A stretch of DNA of 42,170 nucleotides from Candidatus Fimousia stercorigallinarum (GTDB taxonomy: Bacteria > Bacillota > Clostridia > Lachnospirales > Lachnospiraceae): assembly GCA_018715775.1 (NCBI GenBank), contig DVKZ01000040.1, positions 1 through 42,170 on the forward strand, read 5' to 3'. This document shows positions 25,293-34,593 of the stretch, piece after piece. Both the position numbers and the translations under genes were made by a program. The notes below the pieces were generated by a model. That model did no database searches, was not told where the DNA came from, and saw only the letters and a program-made list of their open reading frames with translations. Positions within the stretch are counted from its first letter, which is position 1. Each line of letters opens with the position of its first letter.

Positions 25293-25910
25293 ATGTTAAT
25301 GAAAAGAACGATCATGAGATTCCCGGCTTTGCTGGGAATCTTTTTTTCTCTGATATTTTTCTCAGGTGGATATTGTATGGCAAATGGAGTGGAGTATGAA
25401 AACTTCAGCGACTGTGATTTGATCCGGTTCCATATCCGGGCACAGAGCAATGCCCGTATCGATCAGGAAGCGAAAATGGCGGTCCGGCAGGATGTATTAT
25501 CTTATATAGAAGAGAAGACAAAGGATTGTAATAAGAAAGAAGATGTGCGCAGTCGAATCCTTTCTTATCGTTCGGAGTTGGAAAAAATCATTGAAAAAAG
25601 GCTGAAGTCCTACGAAATGCAGCCGGTTATTTCGATTTATTTTACAAAAGAGTTTTTTCCAATGCGCAAATATGGGCAGACAATTGTTCCAGCCGGAATT
25701 TATGAGGCGCTGCGCATTGATCTGGGACGTGCCAGAGGAAAAAACTGGTGGTGTATGCTATATCCCGGCCTTTGTCTGATCGATTCTGAGCACGTCCTCG
25801 AAAATCCGGAGGATAAAGAGAAACTGGAACAACTCTTTGAAGGGGAAAACGTCAAAACGGAGTACCGAAGCTTTTTTCTAAAGTTATGGAAGAATATCAC
25901 CGGAGACTAA
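25293..25910 (+). CDS. spoIIR: Stage II sporulation protein R
   Basis: SpoIIR is made in the forespore and secreted toward the mother cell, where it triggers SpoIIGA to process pro-sigma-E. The 205-residue product has an N-terminal hydrophobic signal (FPALLGIFFSLIFFSGGYCM) and the family segments LIRFHIRAQSNARIDQEAKM.., IYFTKEFFPMRKYG..TIVPAGIYEALRIDLG and GKNWWCMLYPGLCLID. The ATG at 25293 is chosen because GGGAGGG lies about 7 nt upstream; an in-frame ATG at 25263 would be inside the hairpin region and adds unrelated residues. The next gene converges with only 6 bp between stops. Confidence 0.92.
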   Translation: MLMKRTIMRFPALLGIFFSLIFFSGGYCMANGVEYENFSDCDLIRFHIRAQSNARIDQEAKMAVRQDVLSYIEEKTKDCNKKEDVRSRILSYRSELEKIIEKRLKSYEMQPVISIYFTKEFFPMRKYGQTIVPAGIYEALRIDLGRARGKNWWCMLYPGLCLIDSEHVLENPEDKEKLEQLFEGENVKTEYRSFFLKLWKNITGD

Positions 25911-25916
25911 CCCCTT

Positions 25917-26855
25917 TTATACAAACCCGGTTGTCCGCAGAAGAAATACCCAGAACGTCAGGCTGATAGAAGACAGAAGCGTTGCCAAAACGATGATGCT
26001 GGACGTTAAGACGTCATCATTGCCCATATTTTTTGCCATAATATAACAGCTGACCGTTGTCGGAGAACCGAGCATGATCAGAATTGCGATCATGGCTTCG
26101 CCGTGAAAACCGAGATACATGGCGACTGGCAGAAAGAGTGCCGGCAGAAGGAACAGTTTGATCGCAGTTGCTGCGATTGTCGGTTTCATCTTTGCCAGAG
26201 CCTTCCTGCCTTCAAATCCGGCTCCGACTAACAGCAATCCGAGCGGAGTTGCGGTTACCGCAAGGTTATTGATGCATTTGTCGATCATATCCGGAAAATC
26301 GATATGAAGAAACGAAAATGGCAGGCCGAGAAAAATCCCAAGGATGATCGGATTTTTCAAAATGTTGATCGCCGCATTTTTTAAACTTCCACTCTGGCTT
26401 CCGCTGCCGCGCATCGTCAGAACGAGAACCGAATAAATATTATACAGCGGAACGCTGGCGACAATCATCAGTGGTCCGACTGTCGAATATCCGTAAATAT
26501 TTTCGATAAATGCGATTCCGAGGATGGCTGCGCTTCCGCGAAATGACGCCTGAACAAAGGCGCCGATCATGGAACGGTCTTTCATAAAGAGTTCGGTGAA
26601 CAGCCAGATTCCCCAAAACATACAAGATGTTACGATCATGCAATACAGAACATATTTCAGATCAAATACATTCCGGATATCTGCACCGGAAATGTCACGG
26701 AATAGGAGCGCCGGAAGAGCAACGGAAAATACGAATTTGTTTCCGGCACTTAAGAAACCGTCATTGAGCATGCCTTTTTGTCTTAAAAACCATCCGATCA
26801 GAATGATAAAAAAAATTGGAACGGTAGAATTCAGACTGAAAAGAAAATCATTCAT
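25917..26855 (-). CDS. AEC-family (auxin efflux carrier-like) transporter
   Basis: The 312-residue membrane protein, the only clear minus-strand gene here, belongs to the auxin efflux carrier family, which in bacteria includes malate and other organic acid permeases. It begins NDFLFSLNSTVPIFFIILIGWFLRQKGML, has about ten hydrophobic segments in two halves, and a conserved NKFVFSVALPALLF. The substrate is unknown. The start at 26855 is chosen over 26861 because GGGGG lies about 7 nt upstream of it. It has its own promoter (26886-26914) and is divergent from ddl. Confidence 0.88.
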   Translation of the reverse strand: MNDFLFSLNSTVPIFFIILIGWFLRQKGMLNDGFLSAGNKFVFSVALPALLFRDISGADIRNVFDLKYVLYCMIVTSCMFWGIWLFTELFMKDRSMIGAFVQASFRGSAAILGIAFIENIYGYSTVGPLMIVASVPLYNIYSVLVLTMRGSGSQSGSLKNAAINILKNPIILGIFLGLPFSFLHIDFPDMIDKCINNLAVTATPLGLLLVGAGFEGRKALAKMKPTIAATAIKLFLLPALFLPVAMYLGFHGEAMIAILIMLGSPTTVSCYIMAKNMGNDDVLTSSIIVLATLLSSISLTFWVFLLRTTGFV

Positions 26856-26885
26856 AATCATTCCCCCATGTTAAAGATCATTTTT

Positions 26886-26914
26886 ATCATAAATCAAATT
26901 ATATGCATATGCAA
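26886..26914 (-). promoter_or_regulatory. Housekeeping-type promoter for the AEC transporter
   Basis: On the minus strand TTGCAT (26914-26909) and TATGAT (26891-26886) are spaced by 17 bp, about 30 nt before the start codon. Confidence 0.6.
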
Positions 26915-26968
26915 GATTTGGCAGAAAAAGATAGTGACAGAATCTATGAATTTAGAGGAAATACCAGA

Positions 26969-26997
26969 TTGAAAAAAGCAAATAGATGGGGTACAAT
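26969..26997 (+). promoter_or_regulatory. Housekeeping-type promoter for ddl
   Basis: TTGAAA at 26969-26974 and TACAAT at 26992-26997 with a 17-bp spacer, 34 nt before the ddl start. Confidence 0.6.
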
Positions 26998-27031
26998 GGA
27001 TAAATAATGATTTTTTATAAAGGAGTATGTT

Positions 27032-28093
27032 ATGAAAAAAAATGTAGTTGTCTTATTTGGCGGAAATTCATCAGAACATGATGTTTCCTGTATATCAGCT
27101 CAAACAGTCATTAAAAATATTGACATAGATACATATAATATTTTATTGGTCGGAATTACGCGTGAAGGCGGCTGGCTGTATGTCGATACCATCGATGCGA
27201 TCGCGGACGGAAGCTGGAGAGAATCCAAAATTTCTGCAGTCATCTCACCGGATACGACAAAAAAAGAACTGATCCTGTTTAAAGACGGGGGATATGAAAC
27301 AAAACCGATCGATGTCGTATTTCCGGTTCTTCACGGATTAAACGGAGAGGATGGAACCGTACAGGGACTTTTAGAACTGGCAAAAATTCCTTATGTCGGA
27401 TGCGGTGTGATCGCTTCAGCCGTTTCTATGGACAAGGTTTATACAAAGATCATTGTAGATACATTAGGAATTCATCAGGCTTCTTTTGTCGATATTCGTC
27501 AGGAAATGCTCGATGATATGGATAAAGCCGTTATGGAAGTAGAAGATCAGCTCGATTATCCGGTATTTGTAAAACCATCTTGTGCAGGTTCTTCCCAGGG
27601 CGTTTCCAAAGCGCATAATAGAGAAGAACTGATCGCTTCCCTGAAGCTTGCTGCTCAGCACGACCGTAAGATTCTCGTAGAAGAGACGATCATTGGACGA
27701 GAAATCGAATGTGCGGTATTGGGTTCTAAGGATGTCAAAGCATCCGGAGTTGGGGAGATTCTTGCTGCAGCAGAATTTTATGATTTTGATGCAAAATACA
27801 ACAATGCGGAATCCAAAACCGTAGTTGATCCGGATCTTGCTCCGGAAACGGTAGAAAAGATCCGCAACTTTGCAGTCCGTATTTTCAAGGCAGTGGACGG
27901 ATTCGGACTTGCAAGAGTGGATTTCTTTGTTGCCAAGAAAAAGAACGGTAAAGACCGCGTGATCTTTAATGAGATCAATACGTTACCTGGATTTACGGCG
28001 ATCAGCATGTATCCAATGCTTTGGAAAGCAAGAGGCATTGAAACAAAAGAACTCGTAAATCAGTTGATTGAGATGGCTTACGAAAGATTTTAG
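27032..28093 (+). CDS. ddl: D-alanine--D-alanine ligase
   Basis: Ddl joins two D-Ala for peptidoglycan precursor synthesis. The 353-residue ATP-grasp enzyme has VVVLFGGNSSEHDVS at the N-terminus, GLNGEDGTVQGLLEL, VKPSCAGSSQGV and the C-terminal NEINTLPGFTAISMYP. The omega-loop reads FYDFDAKY with the Lys-Tyr pair that in E. coli DdlB (Tyr216) goes with D-Ala-D-Ala rather than D-Ala-D-lactate specificity, so this is not a vancomycin-resistance ligase. AAGGAG precedes the ATG. DUF1934 and argF follow closely. Confidence 0.94.
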   Translation: MKKNVVVLFGGNSSEHDVSCISAQTVIKNIDIDTYNILLVGITREGGWLYVDTIDAIADGSWRESKISAVISPDTTKKELILFKDGGYETKPIDVVFPVLHGLNGEDGTVQGLLELAKIPYVGCGVIASAVSMDKVYTKIIVDTLGIHQASFVDIRQEMLDDMDKAVMEVEDQLDYPVFVKPSCAGSSQGVSKAHNREELIASLKLAAQHDRKILVEETIIGREIECAVLGSKDVKASGVGEILAAAEFYDFDAKYNNAESKTVVDPDLAPETVEKIRNFAVRIFKAVDGFGLARVDFFVAKKKNGKDRVIFNEINTLPGFTAISMYPMLWKARGIETKELVNQLIEMAYERF

Positions 28094-28102
28094 AGGATCA
28101 AT

Positions 28103-28525
28103 ATGACAAAAGATGTGTTAGTGCAGGTGTCAGGAATTCAGACGGCTGAAGAAGAAGGCGAGGAAATCGTCCTGATCGCACCGGGAACCTATTATTTAAA
28201 AAACGGAAAGCACTATTTCCTTTATGAAGAAATCGACGATGAGGGAACGGTTTCCAAGAATGTTATCAAAGTGACACCGGATCTCGTGGATCTCATTCGG
28301 AAAGGCGTAACGAGCAGCCACATGATATTTGAAGAAGGAAAGGAAAACCTGACATATTACGATACTCCGTTTGGCAGTATGTTAATGAGCATTACAACTT
28401 CCCGCATTCTGTTCCGGGAGGTCAGCAATTCCAGAATGGAACTTGAAGTAGACTATGCGCTATCGATGGACGGAAAGCATATGTCTGACTGCAGCATTAA
28501 GGTAGAAGTAACGGCCAGACAGTAA
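28103..28525 (+). CDS. DUF1934 domain protein (YwiB-like)
   Basis: The 140-residue protein is a small beta-rich (calycin-like) protein of the DUF1934 family. Typical family pieces are [35 protein letters not shown] near the start, then [17 protein letters not shown], and a C-terminal strand pair ending IKVEVTARQ. No signal peptide or membrane segment is seen. Function is unknown. It starts 10 bp after ddl and precedes argF by 28 bp, so it is probably cotranscribed with them. Confidence 0.78.
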   Translation: MTKDVLVQVSGIQTAEEEGEEIVLIAPGTYYLKNGKHYFLYEEIDDEGTVSKNVIKVTPDLVDLIRKGVTSSHMIFEEGKENLTYYDTPFGSMLMSITTSRILFREVSNSRMELEVDYALSMDGKHMSDCSIKVEVTARQ

Positions 28526-28553
28526 CAAGAAAATTGAGAGGAAGGATAAAAGA

Positions 28554-29543
28554 ATGAATCTAAAAGGCAGAGATTTTTTAACATTAAAAGATTTTACCCC
28601 GGAAGAGATTGAATACCTGATCGATCTTGCGGCAGATTTGAAAGATAAGAAGAAAAAAGGCGTGCCAATGGATGTTCACCGCGGGAAAAACATTGCGCTC
28701 ATCTTTGAGAAATCGAGCACGAGAACGAGATGTGCCTTTGAAGTAGCGGCCAGCGATCTCGGCATGGGAAGCACTTACCTTGGACCGACCGGTTCTCAGA
28801 TCGGAACAAAAGAAAGCATTGCGGATACCGCACGTGTTTTATGCCGGATGTATGAAGGAATTGAATACCGGGGATACGGACAGGAAATCGTAGAAGAACT
28901 TGCAAAATATTCCGATGTTCCGGTATGGAATGGCTTAACGAATGAATATCATCCAACACAGATGCTTGCAGACATGTTGACGATCAAAGAGCATTTTGGT
29001 AAGTTAAAAGGCTTAAAATTAGCTTATCTTGGAGATGCAAGATATAATATGGGAAATTCTTACATGGTTGTATGTTCGAAACTGGGCATCGATTATGTCG
29101 TATGCACAAACAAAGCGTATTTTCCAAATGAAGAGCTGGTCGCTCAGTGCCGTGAATATGCAGAAGCTTCGGGTGCACAGATCACATTAACGGAAGATAT
29201 TGATGCAGTTGCCGGTGCGGATATCGTATGTACGGACGTATGGGTATCTATGGGAGAACCGGATGAAGTATGGGAAGAACGGATAAAAGCCTTTACTCCA
29301 TATAAAGTGACAAAAGATGTTATGAAAAAAGCAGGTCCGAATGCGATCTTCTTACACTGCCTGCCATCTTTCCATGATGTAAAGACAAAGATCGGGCAGG
29401 ATATTTATGAACGTTTTGGCATTGCCGATATGGAAGTAACAGATGAAGTGTTCGAATCCGGGCAGTCGAAAGTCTTTGATGAGGCGGAAAACCGTATGCA
29501 TACGATCAAAGCTGTTATTTATGCGACATTGGGAGAAAAGTAG
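28554..29543 (+). CDS. argF: Ornithine carbamoyltransferase
   Basis: This enzyme condenses carbamoyl phosphate and ornithine to citrulline, in arginine synthesis or in the reverse direction in arginine breakdown. The 329-residue protein has the carbamoyl-phosphate motif [17 protein letters not shown], the ornithine-side segment [11 protein letters not shown] and the HCLPSFHD loop. No other arginine genes are next to it, so the direction of use cannot be told from context. GAGAGGAAGG precedes the ATG. birA starts only 3 bp after its stop. Confidence 0.94.
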   Translation: MNLKGRDFLTLKDFTPEEIEYLIDLAADLKDKKKKGVPMDVHRGKNIALIFEKSSTRTRCAFEVAASDLGMGSTYLGPTGSQIGTKESIADTARVLCRMYEGIEYRGYGQEIVEELAKYSDVPVWNGLTNEYHPTQMLADMLTIKEHFGKLKGLKLAYLGDARYNMGNSYMVVCSKLGIDYVVCTNKAYFPNEELVAQCREYAEASGAQITLTEDIDAVAGADIVCTDVWVSMGEPDEVWEERIKAFTPYKVTKDVMKKAGPNAIFLHCLPSFHDVKTKIGQDIYERFGIADMEVTDEVFESGQSKVFDEAENRMHTIKAVIYATLGEK

Positions 29544-29546
29544 ACG

Positions 29547-30527
29547 ATGAAAACAAAAATCCTGACATATCTTAGGAATACCGATGAATATTTGTCGGGA
29601 GAGCAGCTGAGCAGACAGTTTCAGGTTAGCCGTACGGCTGTTTGGAAGTACATGAAGCAGCTGAGGGAGGAGGGCTATGAGATTGAATCAGTGCCTCGAA
29701 AAGGATATCGTCTGCTCAAGACCGCGGATAAAGTAACTGCAAGTGAGATTTTAAGCCAGAATAAGGCGCAATGGGTCGGACAGGAGATCGAATACTTTGA
29801 ATCGACGGATTCAACAAATAACCGAATCCGTTCGTTTGCGGAAAACGGACGGAAGGAAGGGCTGTTGGCAGTTGCGGAAGAACAGACAGGCGGAAAAGGC
29901 CGGTGGGGAAGGAACTGGGTTTCTCCGAAGGGAACCGGCATTTGGATATCTCTGCTGTTAAGACCTCAGATTGAACCACAGAAAGCATCCATGGTAACGA
30001 TCCTGGCAGCACTTGCTCTGGTAAAGGCCATAAAGAGGACGATTGATCTGGACGTGCAGATCAAATGGCCGAATGATGTGATCATCAACGGGAAAAAAGT
30101 CTGTGGCATTTTGACGGAAATGAGTGCGGAACTGGAGGCCATCCATTATATTATCGTTGGAATCGGCATCAATGCGAATACGGAACAGTTTGATGAAGAA
30201 ATCATGGACAGGGCGACTTCCATCTATCTGGAAAGTGGAAAAAAGATAAAGAGGGCAAAGCTGATCGTGGAATTCTGTCAGGAGTTTGAACAGCTTTATG
30301 AGATATTTATCGAACGCGGCGATCTGGAAAATGTGAAAGAAGAATACGAATCCTGTCTGATCAATATCGGAAAAACCGTAAAAATCATAAAAAATAAACA
30401 GGAACTCATTCGAAAAGCAATTGGGATCAACGAACTGGGTGAACTGATCGTTGAGGATGACAAAGGAACCCGGGAAACCGTATTTTCCGGAGAAGTTTCT
30501 GTACGCGGACTGTATGGCTATGTATGA
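29547..30527 (+). CDS. birA: Bifunctional biotin--protein ligase / biotin operon repressor
   Basis: BirA activates biotin as biotinyl-AMP and attaches it to carboxylase carrier proteins; with an N-terminal winged helix it also represses biotin genes. The 326-residue protein has the DNA-binding domain (LSGEQLSRQFQVSRTAVWKYMKQL), then the ligase domain with ESTDSTNNRIRSFA, GGKGRWGRNWVSPKGTGIW and IKWPNDVIINGKKVCGIL, and a C-terminal beta-barrel. Both functions are likely as both domains look intact. It is 3 bp after argF. Confidence 0.94.
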   Translation: MKTKILTYLRNTDEYLSGEQLSRQFQVSRTAVWKYMKQLREEGYEIESVPRKGYRLLKTADKVTASEILSQNKAQWVGQEIEYFESTDSTNNRIRSFAENGRKEGLLAVAEEQTGGKGRWGRNWVSPKGTGIWISLLLRPQIEPQKASMVTILAALALVKAIKRTIDLDVQIKWPNDVIINGKKVCGILTEMSAELEAIHYIIVGIGINANTEQFDEEIMDRATSIYLESGKKIKRAKLIVEFCQEFEQLYEIFIERGDLENVKEEYESCLINIGKTVKIIKNKQELIRKAIGINELGELIVEDDKGTRETVFSGEVSVRGLYGYV

Positions 30528-30569
30528 AAATATGTATAAAATTGGCAGAAAATACAGACAGGAGGACTT

Positions 30570-30902
30570 ATGTATCAGGATAAGATAGTCTTATGTGGAG
30601 CCAGTGCATATGAAAAAAAATTTTATTTAAATGAGGATTTCTCTTCATTACCGCAGCAGGTGAAAGATGAACTGAAAATTGCCTGTGTATTATACACGGC
30701 AGAAGTAGGAGGGGTGATTACTCTGGAATTTGACCAGGATGGGCATCTTAATATTGTTGCTTCCTCAAAAGAAAATGACCTGTTGTTTGATGAAATAGGA
30801 AGTGCACTAAAGATTAAAGATATGCAGATAAAGAAACAGGAATTGTGGGAAACCTTGGAGCTTTATTATAAGGTTTTCTTTTTAGGAGAAGATCTGGAAT
30901 AG
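30570..30902 (+). CDS. Small uncharacterised protein (possibly DUF6145)
   Basis: I recognise this 110-residue protein only loosely as a Lachnospiraceae-associated small family, possibly DUF6145. It has no signal peptide, membrane segment or catalytic motif that I can see. It is acidic at the C-terminus and has a strand-rich middle ([19 protein letters not shown]). AGGAGG 6 nt before the ATG makes a strong start. It sits between birA and coaX and may share their transcript. Function is not inferred. Confidence 0.6.
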   Translation: MYQDKIVLCGASAYEKKFYLNEDFSSLPQQVKDELKIACVLYTAEVGGVITLEFDQDGHLNIVASSKENDLLFDEIGSALKIKDMQIKKQELWETLELYYKVFFLGEDLE

Positions 30903-30936
30903 CAGTTTAAAACTGCATTTGATAGGAGAAAATGAT

Positions 30937-31704
30937 ATGTTATTAGTGGTAGATGTGGGAAATACCAATATTACAATGGGTATTATGGACGGTCAGGAGA
31001 TTTTAGGTACCTTCCGCATGACAACAAAAGACAGCAGAACATCAGATGAATACGGCGTACTGGTATATGATATGATCCGTAGAAAAGGATTCAAACCGGA
31101 AGAAATTGAAGATACGATCATCGCATCGGTAGTACCGAAGATGATGTATTCGTTTACCAATGCAATTTATAAATATTTTGGAAAAAATCCGATCATTGTC
31201 GGTCCCGGGATTAAAACAGGGATCAGTATCAAAACCTCTAATCCGAAACAGCTCGGGGCAGACCGGATCGTTGATGCAGTTGCTGCATATGAGATTTATG
31301 GCGGTCCGGCGCTGGTGATCGATTATGGAACAGCAACAACATATGACTTGATCAATGAAAAAGGCGAATTCCTTGCGGGGTTGATCGTACCGGGGATTCA
31401 GACATCGGCAAATGTGTTGTGGCAGGCAGCGGCAAAACTGCCGGAAATTGAAATCAAAAAGCCAAAGACGATCTTGGCAAAAGATACCGTTTCCGGCATG
31501 CAGGCAGGAGTATATTTCAGCTGCATCGGGGAGACAAGCTATATAGTAAAACGATTTAAACGGGAGACAGGAATCAAAGATCTGAAAGTCATCGCTACCG
31601 GAGGATTAGGAAAGATCGTATATGATGAGAAAGGTCTGATCGATATTTACGATCAGAACCTGACATTAAAAGGACTTCAGATTCTTTACGAAAAACAAAA
31701 ATAA
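30937..31704 (+). CDS. coaX: Type III pantothenate kinase
   Basis: CoaX carries out the first step of coenzyme A synthesis, phosphorylating pantothenate. The 255-residue ASKHA-fold protein begins [19 protein letters not shown] (phosphate 1 motif), has [16 protein letters not shown] and the [11 protein letters not shown] motif with the catalytic and metal-binding acidic residues. The ATG at 30937 is chosen because ATAGGAGA lies just upstream; an in-frame TTG at 30919 would be an alternative. Its stop abuts the dus start. Placed next to birA as in many Firmicutes. Confidence 0.93.
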   Translation: MLLVVDVGNTNITMGIMDGQEILGTFRMTTKDSRTSDEYGVLVYDMIRRKGFKPEEIEDTIIASVVPKMMYSFTNAIYKYFGKNPIIVGPGIKTGISIKTSNPKQLGADRIVDAVAAYEIYGGPALVIDYGTATTYDLINEKGEFLAGLIVPGIQTSANVLWQAAAKLPEIEIKKPKTILAKDTVSGMQAGVYFSCIGETSYIVKRFKRETGIKDLKVIATGGLGKIVYDEKGLIDIYDQNLTLKGLQILYEKQK

Positions 31705-32679
31705 ATGGAATTTAAGATCAGAGACAAAGTAATTAAGAATAATTTTATTTTGGCGCCAATGGCCGGTGTAACAGACTGGCCATTTCGTCTGCTATGCAAA
31801 GAAATGGGATGCGGGATGCTTTATACGGAGATGGTCAGTGCAAAGGCACTGTTCTATAAAAACAGAAATACGCAGCTGTTGTTAAAAACAAGTGAAGAAG
31901 AACATCCGATCGCGGTACAGCTGTTTGGCTCCGAACCGGAACTGATGGCGGATATTGCGGTGACCCTGGAAGATCAGGGATTTGATTTTATTGATATTAA
32001 TATGGGTTGTCCGGTTCCGAAAATTGTTAATAATGGAGAAGGATCGGCGCTAATGAAAGATCCGGAATTGATCGGAAGGATCGTAAAAGCTGTTTCTGAA
32101 AGAACGAAACTGCCGGTAACCGTAAAGATCCGAAAGGGTTTTGAGATGGATGAAGAGACCGCGCCGGAAATCGCCAGAATTATCGAAGAAAACGGGGCAA
32201 GCGCGATCGCAGTCCACGGACGTACAAGAACACAGTATTATTCCGGAAAGGCGGATTGGAATACGATCCGAAAGGTAAAAGAGGCAGTCTGCATTCCGGT
32301 GATCGGAAACGGCGATATCGAGACGCCGCAGGATGCCAAAAGAATGTATGAAGAGACCGGATGCGATGCTTTTATGATCGGTCGTGCGGCAAAGGGAAAT
32401 CCATGGATCTTCCGCCAGATGAACCACTATATGGAAACCGGAGAACTGCTTCCAAAGCCGGATTTTAAAGAAGTGATCAATATGATCCTGCGTCATGGAG
32501 AAATGATGATGGACTTTAAAGGTGAATATACCGGTATGCGTGAAATGCGCAAACATGTTGCCTGGTATACGTGTGGTTATCCGAATTCTTCAAGATTGCG
32601 CGGTAAGATCAATGAAGTAGAGACGATGGAAGATTTTCGTACATTGTTAGAAGAATATGAAAAATCATGCAGACAGTGA
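31705..32679 (+). CDS. dus: tRNA-dihydrouridine synthase
   Basis: Dus enzymes use FMN and NADPH to reduce uridines in the tRNA D-loop. The 324-residue TIM-barrel protein has [19 protein letters not shown], the catalytic-region [14 protein letters not shown] (Cys), [16 protein letters not shown] and [15 protein letters not shown]. The start codon directly follows the coaX stop (TAAATG) with no separate ribosome binding site, so translation should be coupled to coaX. This dusB-like gene is followed by a transposase remnant, so the operon appears to end here. Confidence 0.93.
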   Translation: MEFKIRDKVIKNNFILAPMAGVTDWPFRLLCKEMGCGMLYTEMVSAKALFYKNRNTQLLLKTSEEEHPIAVQLFGSEPELMADIAVTLEDQGFDFIDINMGCPVPKIVNNGEGSALMKDPELIGRIVKAVSERTKLPVTVKIRKGFEMDEETAPEIARIIEENGASAIAVHGRTRTQYYSGKADWNTIRKVKEAVCIPVIGNGDIETPQDAKRMYEETGCDAFMIGRAAKGNPWIFRQMNHYMETGELLPKPDFKEVINMILRHGEMMMDFKGEYTGMREMRKHVAWYTCGYPNSSRLRGKINEVETMEDFRTLLEEYEKSCRQ

Positions 32680-32756
32680 CCGGATATAGGTAATGCTGCG
32701 ATGACAAACCGGAACAGGGAAGAGGCTGTCGGTTAATACTGATTCAGGTCTCTAAC

Positions 32757-33038
32757 ATGAAAGGAAGATTATTCTACATTGGGATTCGCTCAATCCTGAA
32801 TCCCCAGCGAGGACAGATTTCCATATCTACTGCAGAAAAAGTAAAAAGGTTCTTTTCTACTGTAGATAGTGATATCAAGGAGAATGAAAACTTCCGGCGT
32901 TTTAACTATCGGTCAGAGGAGAAAGTATATAAAGAATTCATGCTGTATGCGATTGGCAGGAATATCATGAAATACCACCGATTTTTACATCATGAAATCA
33001 AAAAATTTGAAGGGAAAAAGGGGCAGAAAGCAGCTTAG
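32757..33038 (+). pseudogene. C-terminal remnant of an IS1182-like transposase
   Basis: The readable frame gives 93 residues. From about residue 34 it reads VDSDIKENENFRRFNYRSEEK and then YKEFMLYAIGRNIMKYHRF, which fits the end of DDE transposases of the IS1182 group (pattern IKxNxGFRRFxxRGxEKVxxEFxLLAxAxNxxK). The start and catalytic core are missing, so this is a decayed piece and not an active gene. It follows dus by 77 bp. The downstream 33039-33098 sequence may be the old insertion sequence end. No intact inverted repeat pair was identified. Confidence 0.55.
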
Positions 33039-33098
33039 CTGATGGAGCGCTTCCCAAAATCCAGACAAGGGGTTTTGGCGCCCTAAAATAAGGGATAC

Positions 33099-33128
33099 AA
33101 AAGGGAAGAGACACTCTCTTCCCTTTTT
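33099..33128 (+). terminator. Intrinsic terminator before trkH
   Basis: A perfect 13-bp stem (33099-33111 with 33115-33127, loop CAC) with A-rich and T-rich ends, so it may work in both directions. It ends transcription from dus and the transposase remnant. Confidence 0.88.
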
Positions 33129-33169
33129 GTCAATAAGGTGTGTATATCTTAATACGAATTTAATATGAG

Positions 33170-33198
33170 GCGACAGATACTAACACACTCTTTATAAG
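33170..33198 (+). promoter_or_regulatory. Weak promoter candidate for trkH
   Basis: GCGACA at 33170-33175 and TATAAG at 33193-33198 with 17 bp between. Both boxes are imperfect; it is the best pair seen between the terminator and trkH. Confidence 0.3.
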
Positions 33199-33250
33199 CG
33201 GTGTGCCATAATCTTGCTTAAGAGAAAAACCGTTGGAGGTAGTAAGGATT

Positions 33251-34579
33251 ATGAAGAAAATAAAAAAACAGTTATCTTCATCTCAGATTATTATTCTCGG
33301 TTTTGCTGCGGTCATTTTGATCGGAAGCCTTTTGTTAACGCTTCCGTTCGCGACAAAAGACGGACAGGGAGCGATTTTTACGGATGCGCTTTTTACCGCG
33401 ACTTCTGCAACCTGCGTTACCGGGCTGATCGTGCAGGATACGGGCAGCTACTGGACGACATTCGGGCAGGTAGTGATCATATCGTTGATCCAGATCGGCG
33501 GAATGGGAGTCGTAACACTTGCCGTAGCAATCTCGAGAGCTTCCGGCAGGCGGATCAGTCTGAAGCAGCGAAGCACCATGCAGGAAGCGATTTCAGCGCC
33601 GAAGATCGGTGGGATCGTTCGTCTGACCGGATTTATCATTAAAATGACGATTTTATTTGAATTGCTCGGAGCGGTTATTATGGCTCCGTCTTTTTGCAGG
33701 GAATTTGGGATCTTAACAGGAATCTGGTATGCCGTCTTCCATTCAATCTCTGCTTTTTGTAATGCGGGATTTGACTTAATGGGTGTTAGGGAACCGTATT
33801 CATCTCTAACCTCTTTTGTTGACGATCCGGCGATCAATTTTGCGGTTATGGCATTGATCATTATAGGCGGTATCGGATTTTTAACATGGGATGATATAAA
33901 AGTGAACCGGCATCATTTTGGGAAATACCGGATGCAGAGCAAAGTCATTCTTATGACGACAGCGGCTCTGATCCTTTTGCCGGCAGTTTATTTTTTCTTT
34001 TTTGAGTTTACAGATGCGCCGCTCGCAGAGCGGTTCTGGAGTTCCATGTTCCAGTCGGTAACGCCGAGAACGGCCGGATTTAATACCGTAGACCAATTGT
34101 CCATGACAGAGGTCGGAATTGCGATTACAACGATATTGATGCTGATCGGAGGATCGCCAGGATCGACTGCCGGTGGTATGAAAACAACGACATTAGCGGT
34201 CATGTTTTCCACTTCGTTATCTGTTTTCAGACAAAGAGAACATACGCACTTTTTTGGGCGAAGGATCGGGGAGGATGTTATTCGAAATGCGGCAACTGTT
34301 TTTATGATGTACCTGACCTTATGTCTCATGGGAGGATTTCTAATCAGTCGCATCGAAAATTTACCCGTACTAACTTGTCTATATGAATGCGCGTCTGCTA
34401 TCGGCACGGTCGGGCTGACGCTTGGGATCACGCCAGATCTGGAACTGGCATCACAATTGATTTTGATCGCTTTGATGTATATTGGAAGAGTTGGAGGTTT
34501 GACACTGATCTTTTCGGCATTATCCGGAAATAAAGGCAATACGGCAAGACTGCCGCAGGAAAAACTGATCGTTGGATAG
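33251..34579 (+). CDS. TrkH/KtrB-family potassium uptake membrane subunit
   Basis: The 442-residue membrane protein forms the K+-conducting part of Trk/Ktr uptake systems. Four pore-loop repeats are visible, with selectivity-filter-type segments such as TSATCVTGLIV, ISAFCNAGFDL, VTPRTAGFNTV and ASAIGTVGLTLG, each with its key Gly. The length is that of KtrB. The ATG at 33251 is preferred over an in-frame TTG at 33233 because GGAGGTAGTAAGG lies just before it. The regulatory partner follows 14 bp downstream. Confidence 0.93.
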   Translation: MKKIKKQLSSSQIIILGFAAVILIGSLLLTLPFATKDGQGAIFTDALFTATSATCVTGLIVQDTGSYWTTFGQVVIISLIQIGGMGVVTLAVAISRASGRRISLKQRSTMQEAISAPKIGGIVRLTGFIIKMTILFELLGAVIMAPSFCREFGILTGIWYAVFHSISAFCNAGFDLMGVREPYSSLTSFVDDPAINFAVMALIIIGGIGFLTWDDIKVNRHHFGKYRMQSKVILMTTAALILLPAVYFFFFEFTDAPLAERFWSSMFQSVTPRTAGFNTVDQLSMTEVGIAITTILMLIGGSPGSTAGGMKTTTLAVMFSTSLSVFRQREHTHFFGRRIGEDVIRNAATVFMMYLTLCLMGGFLISRIENLPVLTCLYECASAIGTVGLTLGITPDLELASQLILIALMYIGRVGGLTLIFSALSGNKGNTARLPQEKLIVG

Positions 34580-34593
34580 GAGGAATCATTATT

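Noticed and set aside
27032..28093. Vancomycin-type D-Ala-D-Lac ligase
   Set aside because: The omega loop FYDFDAKY keeps the Lys-Tyr pair of normal D-Ala-D-Ala ligases, and no vanH or vanX neighbours are present.
30902..30916. Inverted repeat GCAGTTT/AAACTGC before coaX
   Set aside because: It is short, nearly continuous and AT-rich with no T-run or overlap with the ribosome binding site, so it is probably chance.
33129..33250. Possible cyclic di-AMP (ydaO) riboswitch before the potassium uptake genes
   Set aside because: Ktr genes are often under this riboswitch, but the short leader lacks conserved parts I could recognise and there is no terminator between it and the gene.
33988..34539. 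Open frame of 183 codons on the minus strand inside the TrkH-like gene
   Set aside because: It is the mirror of a membrane protein gene, has no recognisable domain and no start signal.
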